From NCBI GenBank assembly GCA_030704225.1, contig CP131915.1, positions 62,001 through 126,000 on the forward strand: a DNA stretch of 64,000 nucleotides, written 5' to 3'. The position numbers and the translations under genes were made by a program. Source of the DNA: Kosakonia sp. H02. Its GTDB lineage: Bacteria; Pseudomonadota; Gammaproteobacteria; Enterobacterales; Enterobacteriaceae. Positions 51,893-59,739 of the stretch are shown here, in pieces. The notes below the pieces were generated by a model, which searched no databases, was not told where the DNA came from, and saw nothing but the letters and a program-made list of their open reading frames with translations. The number at the start of each line of letters is the position of its first letter. Within the stretch, counting starts at the first letter, position 1.

Positions 51893-53227
51893 TCAGGATT
51901 TGTGTAAAACGGCGCTACCCGTGTGCGAAGCCGGTGTTGCATCGAGGGTCAGGCGTTCCAGTTTGCCGACGATAAACAGGTAAGCAATTACGCCAATCAG
52001 CCCCATCGAGCCGATATAGATAATCGCCCAGTCAAACGAGCCGGTGGCCTGGATAATAAAGCCGATCACCAGCGGCGTCAGGATGCCGGCAATGTTACCG
52101 AAGGTATTAAAAATACCGCCCGCCAGCCCCAGCGCCTCTTTCGGTGAGGTGTCGCTCAGCACACACCAGCCCAGGTTGCTGAAGCCTTTGGCAAAGAAGG
52201 CCAGACTCATTACAAAAATGACCAGCGGCGTCGATTGCGTATAGTTGGCAATGATGATTGAGCAGGAGAGCAACATGCCGAGCACAATCGGCAGTTTGCG
52301 CGAGAACGTCAGGCTGTAGCCTTTGCGCAGCAGGTAATCGGACAACATGCCGCCCACAATCCCGCCGACAAAGCCTGCGATTGCCGGAATCGCCGCCACC
52401 AGCCCGACTTTGATGATCGACATTCCTTTGTCCTGATAGAGATAAGTCGGGAACCAGGTAAAAAAGAACCAGGTGATTGACGTCAGGCAGAACTGGCCGA
52501 TATAGACGCCAATCATCATGCGGTTGGCACACATATTTTTGACTTGCTGCCAGCTAATCACCTGCTTCGCCTGCGTGGAGGAACCGAGTTCCGGGATCCC
52601 GCCGCCGCTTCGGATGTATTCCAGCTCTTGTTGATTGATTTTTTTATGCTTCAGCGGATCGCGCACGAAACCGAGCCAGAACAGACCAAACACAATGCCC
52701 AGCAGACCGGCGCTGAAAAAGACGTAATGCCAACTGGTGAGGGTGATGACATACGACAGGATCGGCGTAAACACGCCCAGCGCGACGTAGGGCGCGGTCT
52801 GGTAAATCGAGGTGGCGAAACCGCGCTCGTTATTGGGAAACCACTGCACTGACAGGCGGCTACTGGCTGGTGTCGCCGGGGATTCCGCCATGCCCATCAG
52901 AAACCGGAAGACAAATAACATCACAAAGGTGGAAGGGAAAAGGTAGACCGCGCCTTGTAAGAAGGTAAACACCGACCAGACGATCATCGCCAGGCCGTAA
53001 ACCAGCCGGGAGCCAAATTTATCCAGCAAAATACCGCCGGGGATCTGGCATAACATATAGGCCCAGCCAAAGGCGGAAAATGCCCAGCCCATATCGGCGG
53101 GGCTAAAACCTAACTCTTTGCTCATCACCGGGGCGGCGACGGAAAGCGTTGCGCGATCGATAAAATTGACCAGCATTGCCGCCCCCATAAACCCCAGCAT
53201 CACGTAACGTACGTTGCTTTTTTTCAT
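51893..53227 (-). CDS. MFS transporter of the anion:cation symporter family, sugar-acid type
   Basis: 444 residues, 12 predicted helices, similar in character to GarP/GudP/ExuT transporters of hexarates and hexuronates. Conserved stretch NFIDRATLSVAAPVMSKELG in helix 1 and GMAESPATPASSR in the helix 4-5 region. It is the last gene of the operon, 3 bp after the aldolase gene, and probably imports the sugar acid that the enolase-family enzyme dehydrates. Confidence 0.85.
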   Translation of the reverse strand: MKKSNVRYVMLGFMGAAMLVNFIDRATLSVAAPVMSKELGFSPADMGWAFSAFGWAYMLCQIPGGILLDKFGSRLVYGLAMIVWSVFTFLQGAVYLFPSTFVMLFVFRFLMGMAESPATPASSRLSVQWFPNNERGFATSIYQTAPYVALGVFTPILSYVITLTSWHYVFFSAGLLGIVFGLFWLGFVRDPLKHKKINQQELEYIRSGGGIPELGSSTQAKQVISWQQVKNMCANRMMIGVYIGQFCLTSITWFFFTWFPTYLYQDKGMSIIKVGLVAAIPAIAGFVGGIVGGMLSDYLLRKGYSLTFSRKLPIVLGMLLSCSIIIANYTQSTPLVIFVMSLAFFAKGFSNLGWCVLSDTSPKEALGLAGGIFNTFGNIAGILTPLVIGFIIQATGSFDWAIIYIGSMGLIGVIAYLFIVGKLERLTLDATPASHTGSAVLHKS

Positions 53228-53230
53228 GGC

Positions 53231-54154
53231 TTACACTCCGAAACGTTGAGGGGCTTGCACGCTTACTGACTCGTACGCCGCAATAAGGCGCGAGCGGATA
53301 TCTGAAGGGAGTGCGCACAATGGCGGGCGCACCGTTTCCCATGATGCTTCGCGCGTTGTGTAAGCCAGCAGGGTTTTTACTGCCGGAATGGTGTCCGCCA
53401 TGCCTACCACCTGGCGCACGCGGCTAAGCTGCTCCTGCGCCGCCAGCCCGTCGGCATTGTCATAGTTGCGGTAGATAAATGCCGTTAACGTTGAGGCAAT
53501 ATTGGTGGTGGCGGTGATACACCCAGCCGCACCGGCCTGCATCACCTGGGCAAAGGTGACGTCGGCACCGGAGTAAACCTCAAAGCCCCCGGCGGAAAAA
53601 CGGTTGATATAAGCCACGGTGTTGGCGAAATCACCGCTGCTGTCTTTGATGCCCTGGAACACGCCGGGGTGGCGCGCGATAAGGCGTTCAATCAGATCCA
53701 GCGTGATCGCAATGGTGCTCTGCTGCGGGAAGTTATAGAAATAGAGTTTCACGTCGTGACCGACCGCCTCGGCAATCGCGCTGTAAAAAGCAAACAGCCC
53801 CTGTTCTGAGGGTGCTTTGTAATAGAAGGGCGGCAGCAGTAAGACGCCGGGGCAGCCCAGTTTTGCTGCGTGGCGCGTTAATCGAAGGGTGGTTGGGATA
53901 TCGCAGGCGCTGGTGCCGGGCAGCATTTTCGCCGGTGAAATCCCGCTGCTCACCAGTTCTTCCAGCAAGGTTTCCCGCTCTTCTGCGCTGAGCGAGTTGG
54001 TTTCGGAGGTGGTGCCGAGCACCGCCAGGCTGTCGCAGCCGTTAGCCAGTAAATTGTGGCAATGGGCGACGGTTTTCGCGTAATTCAGCGTCAGATCGTC
54101 ATTGAAGAAGGTGGCCGCCGCAGCGTTCACCCCCGCGTAAAGTGCGTTTCGCAT
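53231..54154 (-). CDS. DapA/NanA-family (class I) aldolase or lyase
   Basis: 307-residue TIM-barrel enzyme of the dihydrodipicolinate-synthase family. Schiff-base lysine K170 (GIKDSSGD), catalytic tyrosine Y140 (FYNFP), and carboxylate loop GTTSE at 47-51 are intact. With a neighbouring sugar-acid dehydratase it most likely cleaves a 2-keto-3-deoxy sugar acid to pyruvate or a related product. It starts 63 bp after the dehydratase gene. Confidence 0.85.
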   Translation of the reverse strand: MRNALYAGVNAAAATFFNDDLTLNYAKTVAHCHNLLANGCDSLAVLGTTSETNSLSAEERETLLEELVSSGISPAKMLPGTSACDIPTTLRLTRHAAKLGCPGVLLLPPFYYKAPSEQGLFAFYSAIAEAVGHDVKLYFYNFPQQSTIAITLDLIERLIARHPGVFQGIKDSSGDFANTVAYINRFSAGGFEVYSGADVTFAQVMQAGAAGCITATTNIASTLTAFIYRNYDNADGLAAQEQLSRVRQVVGMADTIPAVKTLLAYTTREASWETVRPPLCALPSDIRSRLIAAYESVSVQAPQRFGV

Positions 54155-54217
54155 GTTCTTTTCCTTACCGCCAGCCCTCTGCGTGGCTGGCGGGATCGGG
54201 TTTGTAGGGTCGAAGCG

Positions 54218-55393
54218 TTATTTTTTGCCAAACACAAAACGGTTGGTGGCGTGGTAGTTAAGCCAGTCCCAGTCGTAGGTCACACCGAGGCCAGCGCCGT
54301 CCGGCACCGTCACGCAGCCGTTTTCGTCAATGGAGTCCAGCTCGTCCTGGTAGCCGCAGGCGTAGCACGGCGGCAGGATATTTTTCAGTTTCGGGCCGAC
54401 TTCCGCCATTTCGTAGAAATTGGTATTGCGGATGCTGGCCATCAACTGGCGATGCGCCGGGCCTGGGGCGTGGATCTCCACATCCAGGCCGAAGGCTTCG
54501 GCCATATGCGCGGTTTTCAGCGCGCCGGTAATGCCCATGTCATATTCCGGATCGACGCGCACAAAGTCGGTCCCGCCCGCCATAATAAAGTCACACTTCG
54601 CCTCCAGCGCGCGCACATGCTCGGTGATAAGCAACGGCGTTTTGATCATCGAACGCAGTTTCTTATGGGAAAAGGCGGAGAGGGAGTTGTCGCGATAGGG
54701 ATCTTCATACCAGAAGAAATTCGCCTCGTCGCAGGCACGGCCCACATACAGCGCATCGGCAAAGGTTTTCAGATCCGAGGCGGCGTCGTACATCAGTTTC
54801 ATTTTGTCGCTGAGCGCTTCGCCGAGAGCCAGCACCAGCGAGGCTTCTTTACGGGCGTCGCCGTCGAACCAGCCGTGGTGTTTAAAGGCGCGATAGCCCA
54901 TCTCGTAACACTGCTTAGCAAAGTCCACGAAGGCGGCATTGCTGTTGAGCATGCCCTCATCGCCGTGATAGGTGCTGGCGTAGGTCGGCAACTTATTGCG
55001 GTACTGGCCGATCATTTTCGAAATGGATTTGCCCGCCTGTTTGCCCGCCAGATCCCACAACACAATGTCCACCGGCCCCTGACCCATATGATCCATATGG
55101 CACAGGCGGCGGTTCCATTCGGTATAAAACGCTTCACGCTGATCGCTATCGCGGCCCGGCAAATCGCTTGCCAGCATCAGGGTTTGCGCCAGCGCCGGGC
55201 GGGTGCCGCCCCAGAGGGCGACATATTCACCGCGTGAACCATCATCACACTCCACGACGATGGCATATTTCGATAATGACAGCGTTGATCCTTCCACATA
55301 GCCCACATGGTTGTGCGCATGGGTAAATGAGGAACCCATATCTTTCACATCATATTTAAAGTCAATGACTTCGACACGTTCAATAATCGGCAT
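54218..55393 (-). CDS. Enolase-superfamily sugar-acid dehydratase, mandelate-racemase-like
   Basis: 391 residues. Metal ligands D203, E230 and E258 and the Asp/His dyad D281/H308 follow the spacing of mandelate racemase. The usual KxK becomes K171-H-H173 (FKHHGWF), so the second catalytic lysine is histidine, which should narrow stereochemistry. The ATG at 55393 follows AGGAGAGCGAGA; an in-frame ATG at 55447 is not conserved. First gene of a LysR-linked operon. The specific substrate is unknown. Confidence 0.85.
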   Translation of the reverse strand: MPIIERVEVIDFKYDVKDMGSSFTHAHNHVGYVEGSTLSLSKYAIVVECDDGSRGEYVALWGGTRPALAQTLMLASDLPGRDSDQREAFYTEWNRRLCHMDHMGQGPVDIVLWDLAGKQAGKSISKMIGQYRNKLPTYASTYHGDEGMLNSNAAFVDFAKQCYEMGYRAFKHHGWFDGDARKEASLVLALGEALSDKMKLMYDAASDLKTFADALYVGRACDEANFFWYEDPYRDNSLSAFSHKKLRSMIKTPLLITEHVRALEAKCDFIMAGGTDFVRVDPEYDMGITGALKTAHMAEAFGLDVEIHAPGPAHRQLMASIRNTNFYEMAEVGPKLKNILPPCYACGYQDELDSIDENGCVTVPDGAGLGVTYDWDWLNYHATNRFVFGKK

Positions 55394-55772
55394 TCTCGCT
55401 CTCCTGAAATAAACGTTATTCTTTTTTCGCTCAATAACGGTATGCAATGGATGAGAGTCAGAATGAGTTTGTTCTTAATAGTCGTCCATTTTAGAGAGAG
55501 TATTGTCTGATACCGAAAAGGTATCAGGCGCAGGACGCTTTTTTTGTGAAATTAACGCTGGGCCACAGAAGTGAATAATTCTTTATAACATGTTATTTAT
55601 TAATTGCTTGATATGTAACATTTTATTGGTTGTTTATTGACTGTGTTTACCGCACGACCACTGGGCGATTTTTTATGATACTCCTCACATAAACAGTGAT
55701 ACCTTTTTGCCAGGCGGAAAAAGTTTCTGCACAGTCTGGGGCATTCATCACATTATTAAATGCTGGCTGTCG
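55394..55772. other. Divergent control region of the sugar-acid operon
   Basis: Contains the LysR-type box (55507-55527), a perfect 12-bp palindrome ATAACATGTTAT (55585-55596), and a TGATACC half-site (55698-55704) near the LysR gene. The middle is AT-rich. No gene is seen. Confidence 0.6.
55507..55527. promoter_or_regulatory. LysR-type operator (ATAC-N7-GTAT)
   Basis: CTGATACC, GAAAA, GGTATCAG is a perfect 8-bp inverted repeat containing the canonical T-N11-A box in the form ATAC-N7-GTAT. It is 114 bp upstream of the dehydratase gene and is most likely bound by the divergent LysR protein. Confidence 0.7.
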
Positions 55773-56648
55773 ATGCTGAATATTAACCAGGTGAGATGTT
55801 TTATTGCAGTAGCAACGGAGTTAAGTTTCCGTCGCGCGGCGCAGTCGCTGAATATGAGCCAGCCGCCGTTAACCCGGCAAATTCAATTGCTGGAGCAGCA
55901 TTTAAATATCACCTTGCTGAACCGGGATAAACGCAGCGTGACGCTGACCACGGCGGGAAAAGCGTTTTTTCAGGAAGCCTCGGAGTTGATGAAACATATT
56001 CATCAAATTGAGCAATACACCCGGCGGATTGCCAGCGGCGAAGTGGGTTCCGTGGCCATTGGTTTTGTCCCCAATGCCTTCTATCAATTTTTGCCGCACC
56101 TGCTGGTCCGGCTGAGAGACGCCTTTCCGTTTATCCATATTTCCCTGCAACAAACCAATACCTTCCAGCAGGTCGAAGCGGTGATCAATCGCCAGATTGA
56201 TTTAGGCATCGTGCGCATTATTCCCGAGAACAACGCCCTTGAGAGCGCGCTCTGTATTGATGAGACGTTCGTGGCGGCGGTTCCACGCCAGCACGCGCTG
56301 GCAACCCGCGAAACGCTGCAACTGGAAGATTTCGATAATCAGCCGGTTGTCATGTACTCCATCTCCTGGAAGCCGTTCTTTGATTTATTGACCCATGCTT
56401 TTGATGCCGCCGGTGCCAGGCCAGACTACGTGCAGTATGAATCCAACACCGTGAATATTCTGTCGCTGGTGAATGTGGGTCTGGGCGCGGCGGTAGTGCC
56501 GCAAAGCGCCACGACGTTTAAATTTGACAATGTGGTTTACCTGCCGCTGAAAACCCCGCAGCGGTTAGCGAATCGCATGTATTTTATCTGGCGCAAAGAT
56601 AACGAGAATGAAGCCTTTCATCTGGTTAAGCAGTGCATTATGGGATGA
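55773..56648 (+). CDS. LysR-family regulator of the sugar-acid operon
   Basis: 291 residues. N-terminal winged helix (ELSFRRAAQSLNMSQPPLTRQIQLLE) and a C-terminal effector domain with VAIGFVPNAFYQFLPHLL. The ATG at 55773 (MLNINQVRCF) is the usual LysR start; a longer in-frame ATG at 55707 gives an unusual leader. Divergent from the dehydratase gene, with a LysR box between them. Confidence 0.88.
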   Translation: MLNINQVRCFIAVATELSFRRAAQSLNMSQPPLTRQIQLLEQHLNITLLNRDKRSVTLTTAGKAFFQEASELMKHIHQIEQYTRRIASGEVGSVAIGFVPNAFYQFLPHLLVRLRDAFPFIHISLQQTNTFQQVEAVINRQIDLGIVRIIPENNALESALCIDETFVAAVPRQHALATRETLQLEDFDNQPVVMYSISWKPFFDLLTHAFDAAGARPDYVQYESNTVNILSLVNVGLGAAVVPQSATTFKFDNVVYLPLKTPQRLANRMYFIWRKDNENEAFHLVKQCIMG

Positions 56649-56661
56649 CGGCAGGCGAGCA

Positions 56662-56686
56662 GAAAAAAGCCGCCCGGTTGGGCGGC
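56662..56686. terminator. GC-rich hairpin after the LysR gene
   Basis: GCCGCCC and GGGCGGC form a 7-bp stem with tetraloop GGTT. The A-run is on the 5' side, so it would work best for minus-strand transcription. It may serve as a boundary element. Confidence 0.5.
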
Positions 56687-57095
56687 GAAGAAATACAAGC
56701 ACTACAAACAACGCTTTTTGTGTGTACTGTCTTTTTTATTCAACAGCCTGACGAGGCCTGAAATGCTGACAGTGCGAAAGGCGACGACGTAAGCCGCCGC
56801 GCAACAAATTCATCAATAACGTTAATGTGCCACATTTATTTACCAGCAAGGCGTGAAATAGACGGGGGTTTATAGGGTAATTCGGCCCTTTACGGTTTCT
56901 TGCTCAGGGTGTTAACCGTATCTTTCAGTGAGGTGTCCATCGGTTTATGAAGGGATTGTTTTCATAGAGGAAAATAACGATGTTGGCATGCGATAAATCT
57001 TAAATTAGATGCAGGACACGTAAGCATGTTTATCTAAATGTGAACAATTGCTACTCTGATGCCATAATTTATACGAAGCGGCTGTCGAGACAACA
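56687..57095. other. AT-rich gap before the glycosyltransferase gene
   Basis: About 410 bp with no supported gene. A 16-codon frame on the minus strand (MDTSLKDTVNTLSKKP) is too short and lacks a ribosome binding site. A REP-like stretch lies near 56770-56800. The sequence becomes AT-rich toward the downstream gene. Confidence 0.4.
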
Positions 57096-58310
57096 ATGTC
57101 TACTTATAGAAGCGCAAACGCCTTGCATAACAAAACATTCAAATATCATAAAAACTTAAGTATCGATAACGGAAACTACTCCAGACGGGTCGGGGGAGAT
57201 ATGCGTTTTATGGACTTAACGGATAAGAATTTAAAAAATATAAATCTTTCAGGTTGTGATTTATCATTCAGCAATCTGACATCGGCTGATTTTTCTTACG
57301 CTTCTTTAAAAGGTGCGAATTTATCTCACTGTACCCTTAAAGGTGCCATCTTTAATTTTACCGATTTCAGATGCGTAGATCTTACGGGAAGTGATGTAGA
57401 GAGTGCTTCTTTCACCGGAGCAATCACTGAACGCAATGATCTGGCAAAAGATACCTTTTCGGCGTTGCCATTAATTACTGTATATATGCCCACCTGGAAT
57501 CGAGAAGATTTAGCTATCAGGGCTATAAAGTCCGTTATTGCGCAGGATTATCAACATTGGGAATTGATCGTTATTGATGATTGCTCTCCAGGTTACGAAA
57601 AAATCAGTAATTACCTTAATGAAATACAAGATTCAAGAATAATATTTATCAGAAATGAATTTAATTCTGGCGCTTGTGCGGTAAGAAACCAGGCTATAAA
57701 AATGGCCACAGGATATTTGATAACAGGTATCGATGATGACGATACATGGCTACCCAATCGTTTATCATCATTTCTTGAGAAACAACATCGGCTATATCAG
57801 CACGCGTTTCTGTATGCAGATGACTACATTTGCGATAAAAAAGATTATACAGATCTATCTGAATTAAACATTTATCCTAAGCCACCTTTCGAAAAAAACG
57901 TGTTCGATAAAAAGAATATTATCGGCAACCAAATGTTCACATTAACTCGTCGTCTAAAAGATGTACTTTTTGATACAAAACTATTAGCTGCTCAAGATTA
58001 TGATGCGTTTTATCGGCTTACAGAGAAATTTGGTACACCGTTAAAAATTGACAAAGTAACGCAAGTTCTATTTGTCAATCATGGCGAGGCGAGGATTACC
58101 GGATCGCGTAAGAAATTTGCGGGATATTGGGGATTCTATAAAAAGCACAAATGGAATTTTGATAAATCGAGCAAAAAATATCAATTGTTTACGCTTTATT
58201 ATATCCGAAATAAGCCAATGGGATTGCGGACCTTTTTGATATTAATGACCCTAAGAAATATGAAGAGATATTTTATGCTTTTTACTAATTTCAAAAAAAG
58301 AAAGTTTTAG
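57096..58310 (+). CDS. Pentapeptide-repeat / family 2 glycosyltransferase fusion
   Basis: 404 residues in two parts. Residues about 37-110 are pentapeptide repeats of the A(D/N)Lxx type (LTSADFSYASLKGANLSHCT), predicted to form a right-handed beta-helix. From about 127 a GT-A glycosyltransferase of family 2 begins: ITVYMPTWNREDLAIRAI, nucleotide-binding IVIDDCSP (D161/D162) and metal-binding GIDDDDTW (213-216). No membrane helix is evident. It is clearly AT-rich compared with its neighbours, suggesting transfer. Acceptor and donor are unknown, and no other glycan gene is nearby. Confidence 0.82.
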   Translation: MSTYRSANALHNKTFKYHKNLSIDNGNYSRRVGGDMRFMDLTDKNLKNINLSGCDLSFSNLTSADFSYASLKGANLSHCTLKGAIFNFTDFRCVDLTGSDVESASFTGAITERNDLAKDTFSALPLITVYMPTWNREDLAIRAIKSVIAQDYQHWELIVIDDCSPGYEKISNYLNEIQDSRIIFIRNEFNSGACAVRNQAIKMATGYLITGIDDDDTWLPNRLSSFLEKQHRLYQHAFLYADDYICDKKDYTDLSELNIYPKPPFEKNVFDKKNIIGNQMFTLTRRLKDVLFDTKLLAAQDYDAFYRLTEKFGTPLKIDKVTQVLFVNHGEARITGSRKKFAGYWGFYKKHKWNFDKSSKKYQLFTLYYIRNKPMGLRTFLILMTLRNMKRYFMLFTNFKKRKF

Positions 58311-58352
58311 TAAAAGGCAGGGCAATGTCGTTATCCTGAATAAATCCAATAT

Positions 58353-58390
58353 AAAAAAACAGCCAGCAAAGGTCACTGGCTGATTTTTTA
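58353..58390. terminator. Bidirectional terminator between the glycosyltransferase and yeaH
   Basis: CAGCCAG and CTGGCTG form a 7-bp stem with seven A before and a T-rich tail after, serving both convergent genes. Confidence 0.85.
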
Positions 58391-59674
58391 TTACGATCCG
58401 CTGGTCGCGTTTTGTTTATGAAACAGTTCGCGGAACACCGGGTAGATATCTTCCTGATCGCGAATATGCTGGATGGCGAAATTATCAAACATCGTTTGCA
58501 GATGCTCATACTCGCGCCACAAAGTCTGGTGCGCCCGGCGGGTTATCTCGATATAGCTGTAATAACGCACCACTGGCAGGATTTTCTTCGCCAGGAGTTC
58601 GTGACACAGCGGCGAGTCGTCCGCCCAGTTATCGCCGTCTGACGCCTGCGCGGCGTAGATGTTCCACTGCGCCGGGTCATAACGCTCTTTCACCACTTCA
58701 TCCATCAGTTTCAGGGCGCTGGAGACGATCGTGCCGCCGGTTTCCTGGGAGTAGAAGAACTCATGCTCATCCACTTCTTTCGCCTGAGTGTGATGGCGGA
58801 TATAGACCACTTCGACGTTTTTATAGGTCCGGCTCAGGAACAGATAGAGCAGGATGTAAAAACGCTTGGCCATATCTTTGGTGGCCTGATCCATTGAGCC
58901 GGAGACGTCCATCAGGCAGAACATCACTGCCTGGCTGGAGGGTTCCGGGCGTTTCTCGTAGTTTTTGTAACGTAAGTCAAAGGTGTCGATAAACGGCACG
59001 CGATCGATTTTTGCGCGCAGTTCGGCTATCTCTTTACGCAAACGCTCCTCTTCCAGTAGCTGAGCAGGCTCGCTTTTGGCGACGGTCTCCAGGCTACTTT
59101 CCAGCTCACGCAGTTCACGGCGTTTACCTGCGGTCATTGCCGTGCGGCGGGCGAGGGAGTTCTGCAACGAACGCACGACGCTGATGTTCGCCGGTACACC
59201 GTTGGCGGTATAGCCTGCGCGGTGAGTTTTGTATTCATTCATCTGCCGTTGCTGATTTTTCTTCAGGTTGGGCAGGGCTAAATCTTCAAACAGAAGATCG
59301 AGATATTCATCTTTGGAGATCTGGAACACGAACTCATCCTGGCCTTCGCCGTCCGGGCTGGCTTCGCCCTGACCGCTGCCACCACCGCCACCGCCGCCCT
59401 GCGGGCGCTCGATACGGTCGTTTTGCACAAAATGGTCGTTCCCCGGATGTACGCGATGGCGTAAACCGCCGCGCCCCTGATGAAACATCGGTTCGCTGAT
59501 ATCTTCCGACGGGATAGAGACGGACTCGCCGTTCTCTACGTCTGTGACCGATCGTTTATTGATCGCCTCGGAAATCGACTGCTTAATTTGCGCTTTGTAA
59601 CGGCGTAAAAAACGCTGGCGGTTAACCGTGCTTTTATTTTTGCCGTTCAGACGCCGGTCAATGAACCAGGTCAT
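58391..59674 (-). CDS. yeaH: YeaH, VWA-domain protein (DUF444)
   Basis: 427 residues, as in E. coli. A charged, Gly-rich N-terminal half (GGGGGGGSGQGE near residue 90) precedes a von Willebrand A-like domain with MIDAS motif CLMDVSGSMD. It is co-transcribed with the kinase gene yeaG and is linked to nitrogen-starvation and stationary-phase responses. ATG at 59674 (MTWFIDRRLNG) was chosen to match E. coli; an upstream ATG at 59719 adds 15 unconserved residues. Confidence 0.94.
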   Translation of the reverse strand: MTWFIDRRLNGKNKSTVNRQRFLRRYKAQIKQSISEAINKRSVTDVENGESVSIPSEDISEPMFHQGRGGLRHRVHPGNDHFVQNDRIERPQGGGGGGGSGQGEASPDGEGQDEFVFQISKDEYLDLLFEDLALPNLKKNQQRQMNEYKTHRAGYTANGVPANISVVRSLQNSLARRTAMTAGKRRELRELESSLETVAKSEPAQLLEEERLRKEIAELRAKIDRVPFIDTFDLRYKNYEKRPEPSSQAVMFCLMDVSGSMDQATKDMAKRFYILLYLFLSRTYKNVEVVYIRHHTQAKEVDEHEFFYSQETGGTIVSSALKLMDEVVKERYDPAQWNIYAAQASDGDNWADDSPLCHELLAKKILPVVRYYSYIEITRRAHQTLWREYEHLQTMFDNFAIQHIRDQEDIYPVFRELFHKQNATSGS

Positions 59675-59739
59675 AGTTCCCTCCCGCTGCGTATGCCAAC
59701 TTTGCAACAGGCCGCGCACGCGGCGCGGCCGGGGTGTTG

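Noticed and set aside
54056..55237. 393-codon plus-strand frame across the dehydratase gene
   Set aside because: The minus-strand protein has all enolase-superfamily catalytic residues; the plus frame has no motif.
56900..56960. 16-codon frame MDTSLKDTVNTLSKKP on the minus strand
   Set aside because: Very short, with no ribosome binding site and no sign of conservation that could be judged.
57024..57045. PhoP-box-like TGTTTATCTAAATGTGA before the glycosyltransferase gene
   Set aside because: Only the first half matches; the second half at the required spacing does not.
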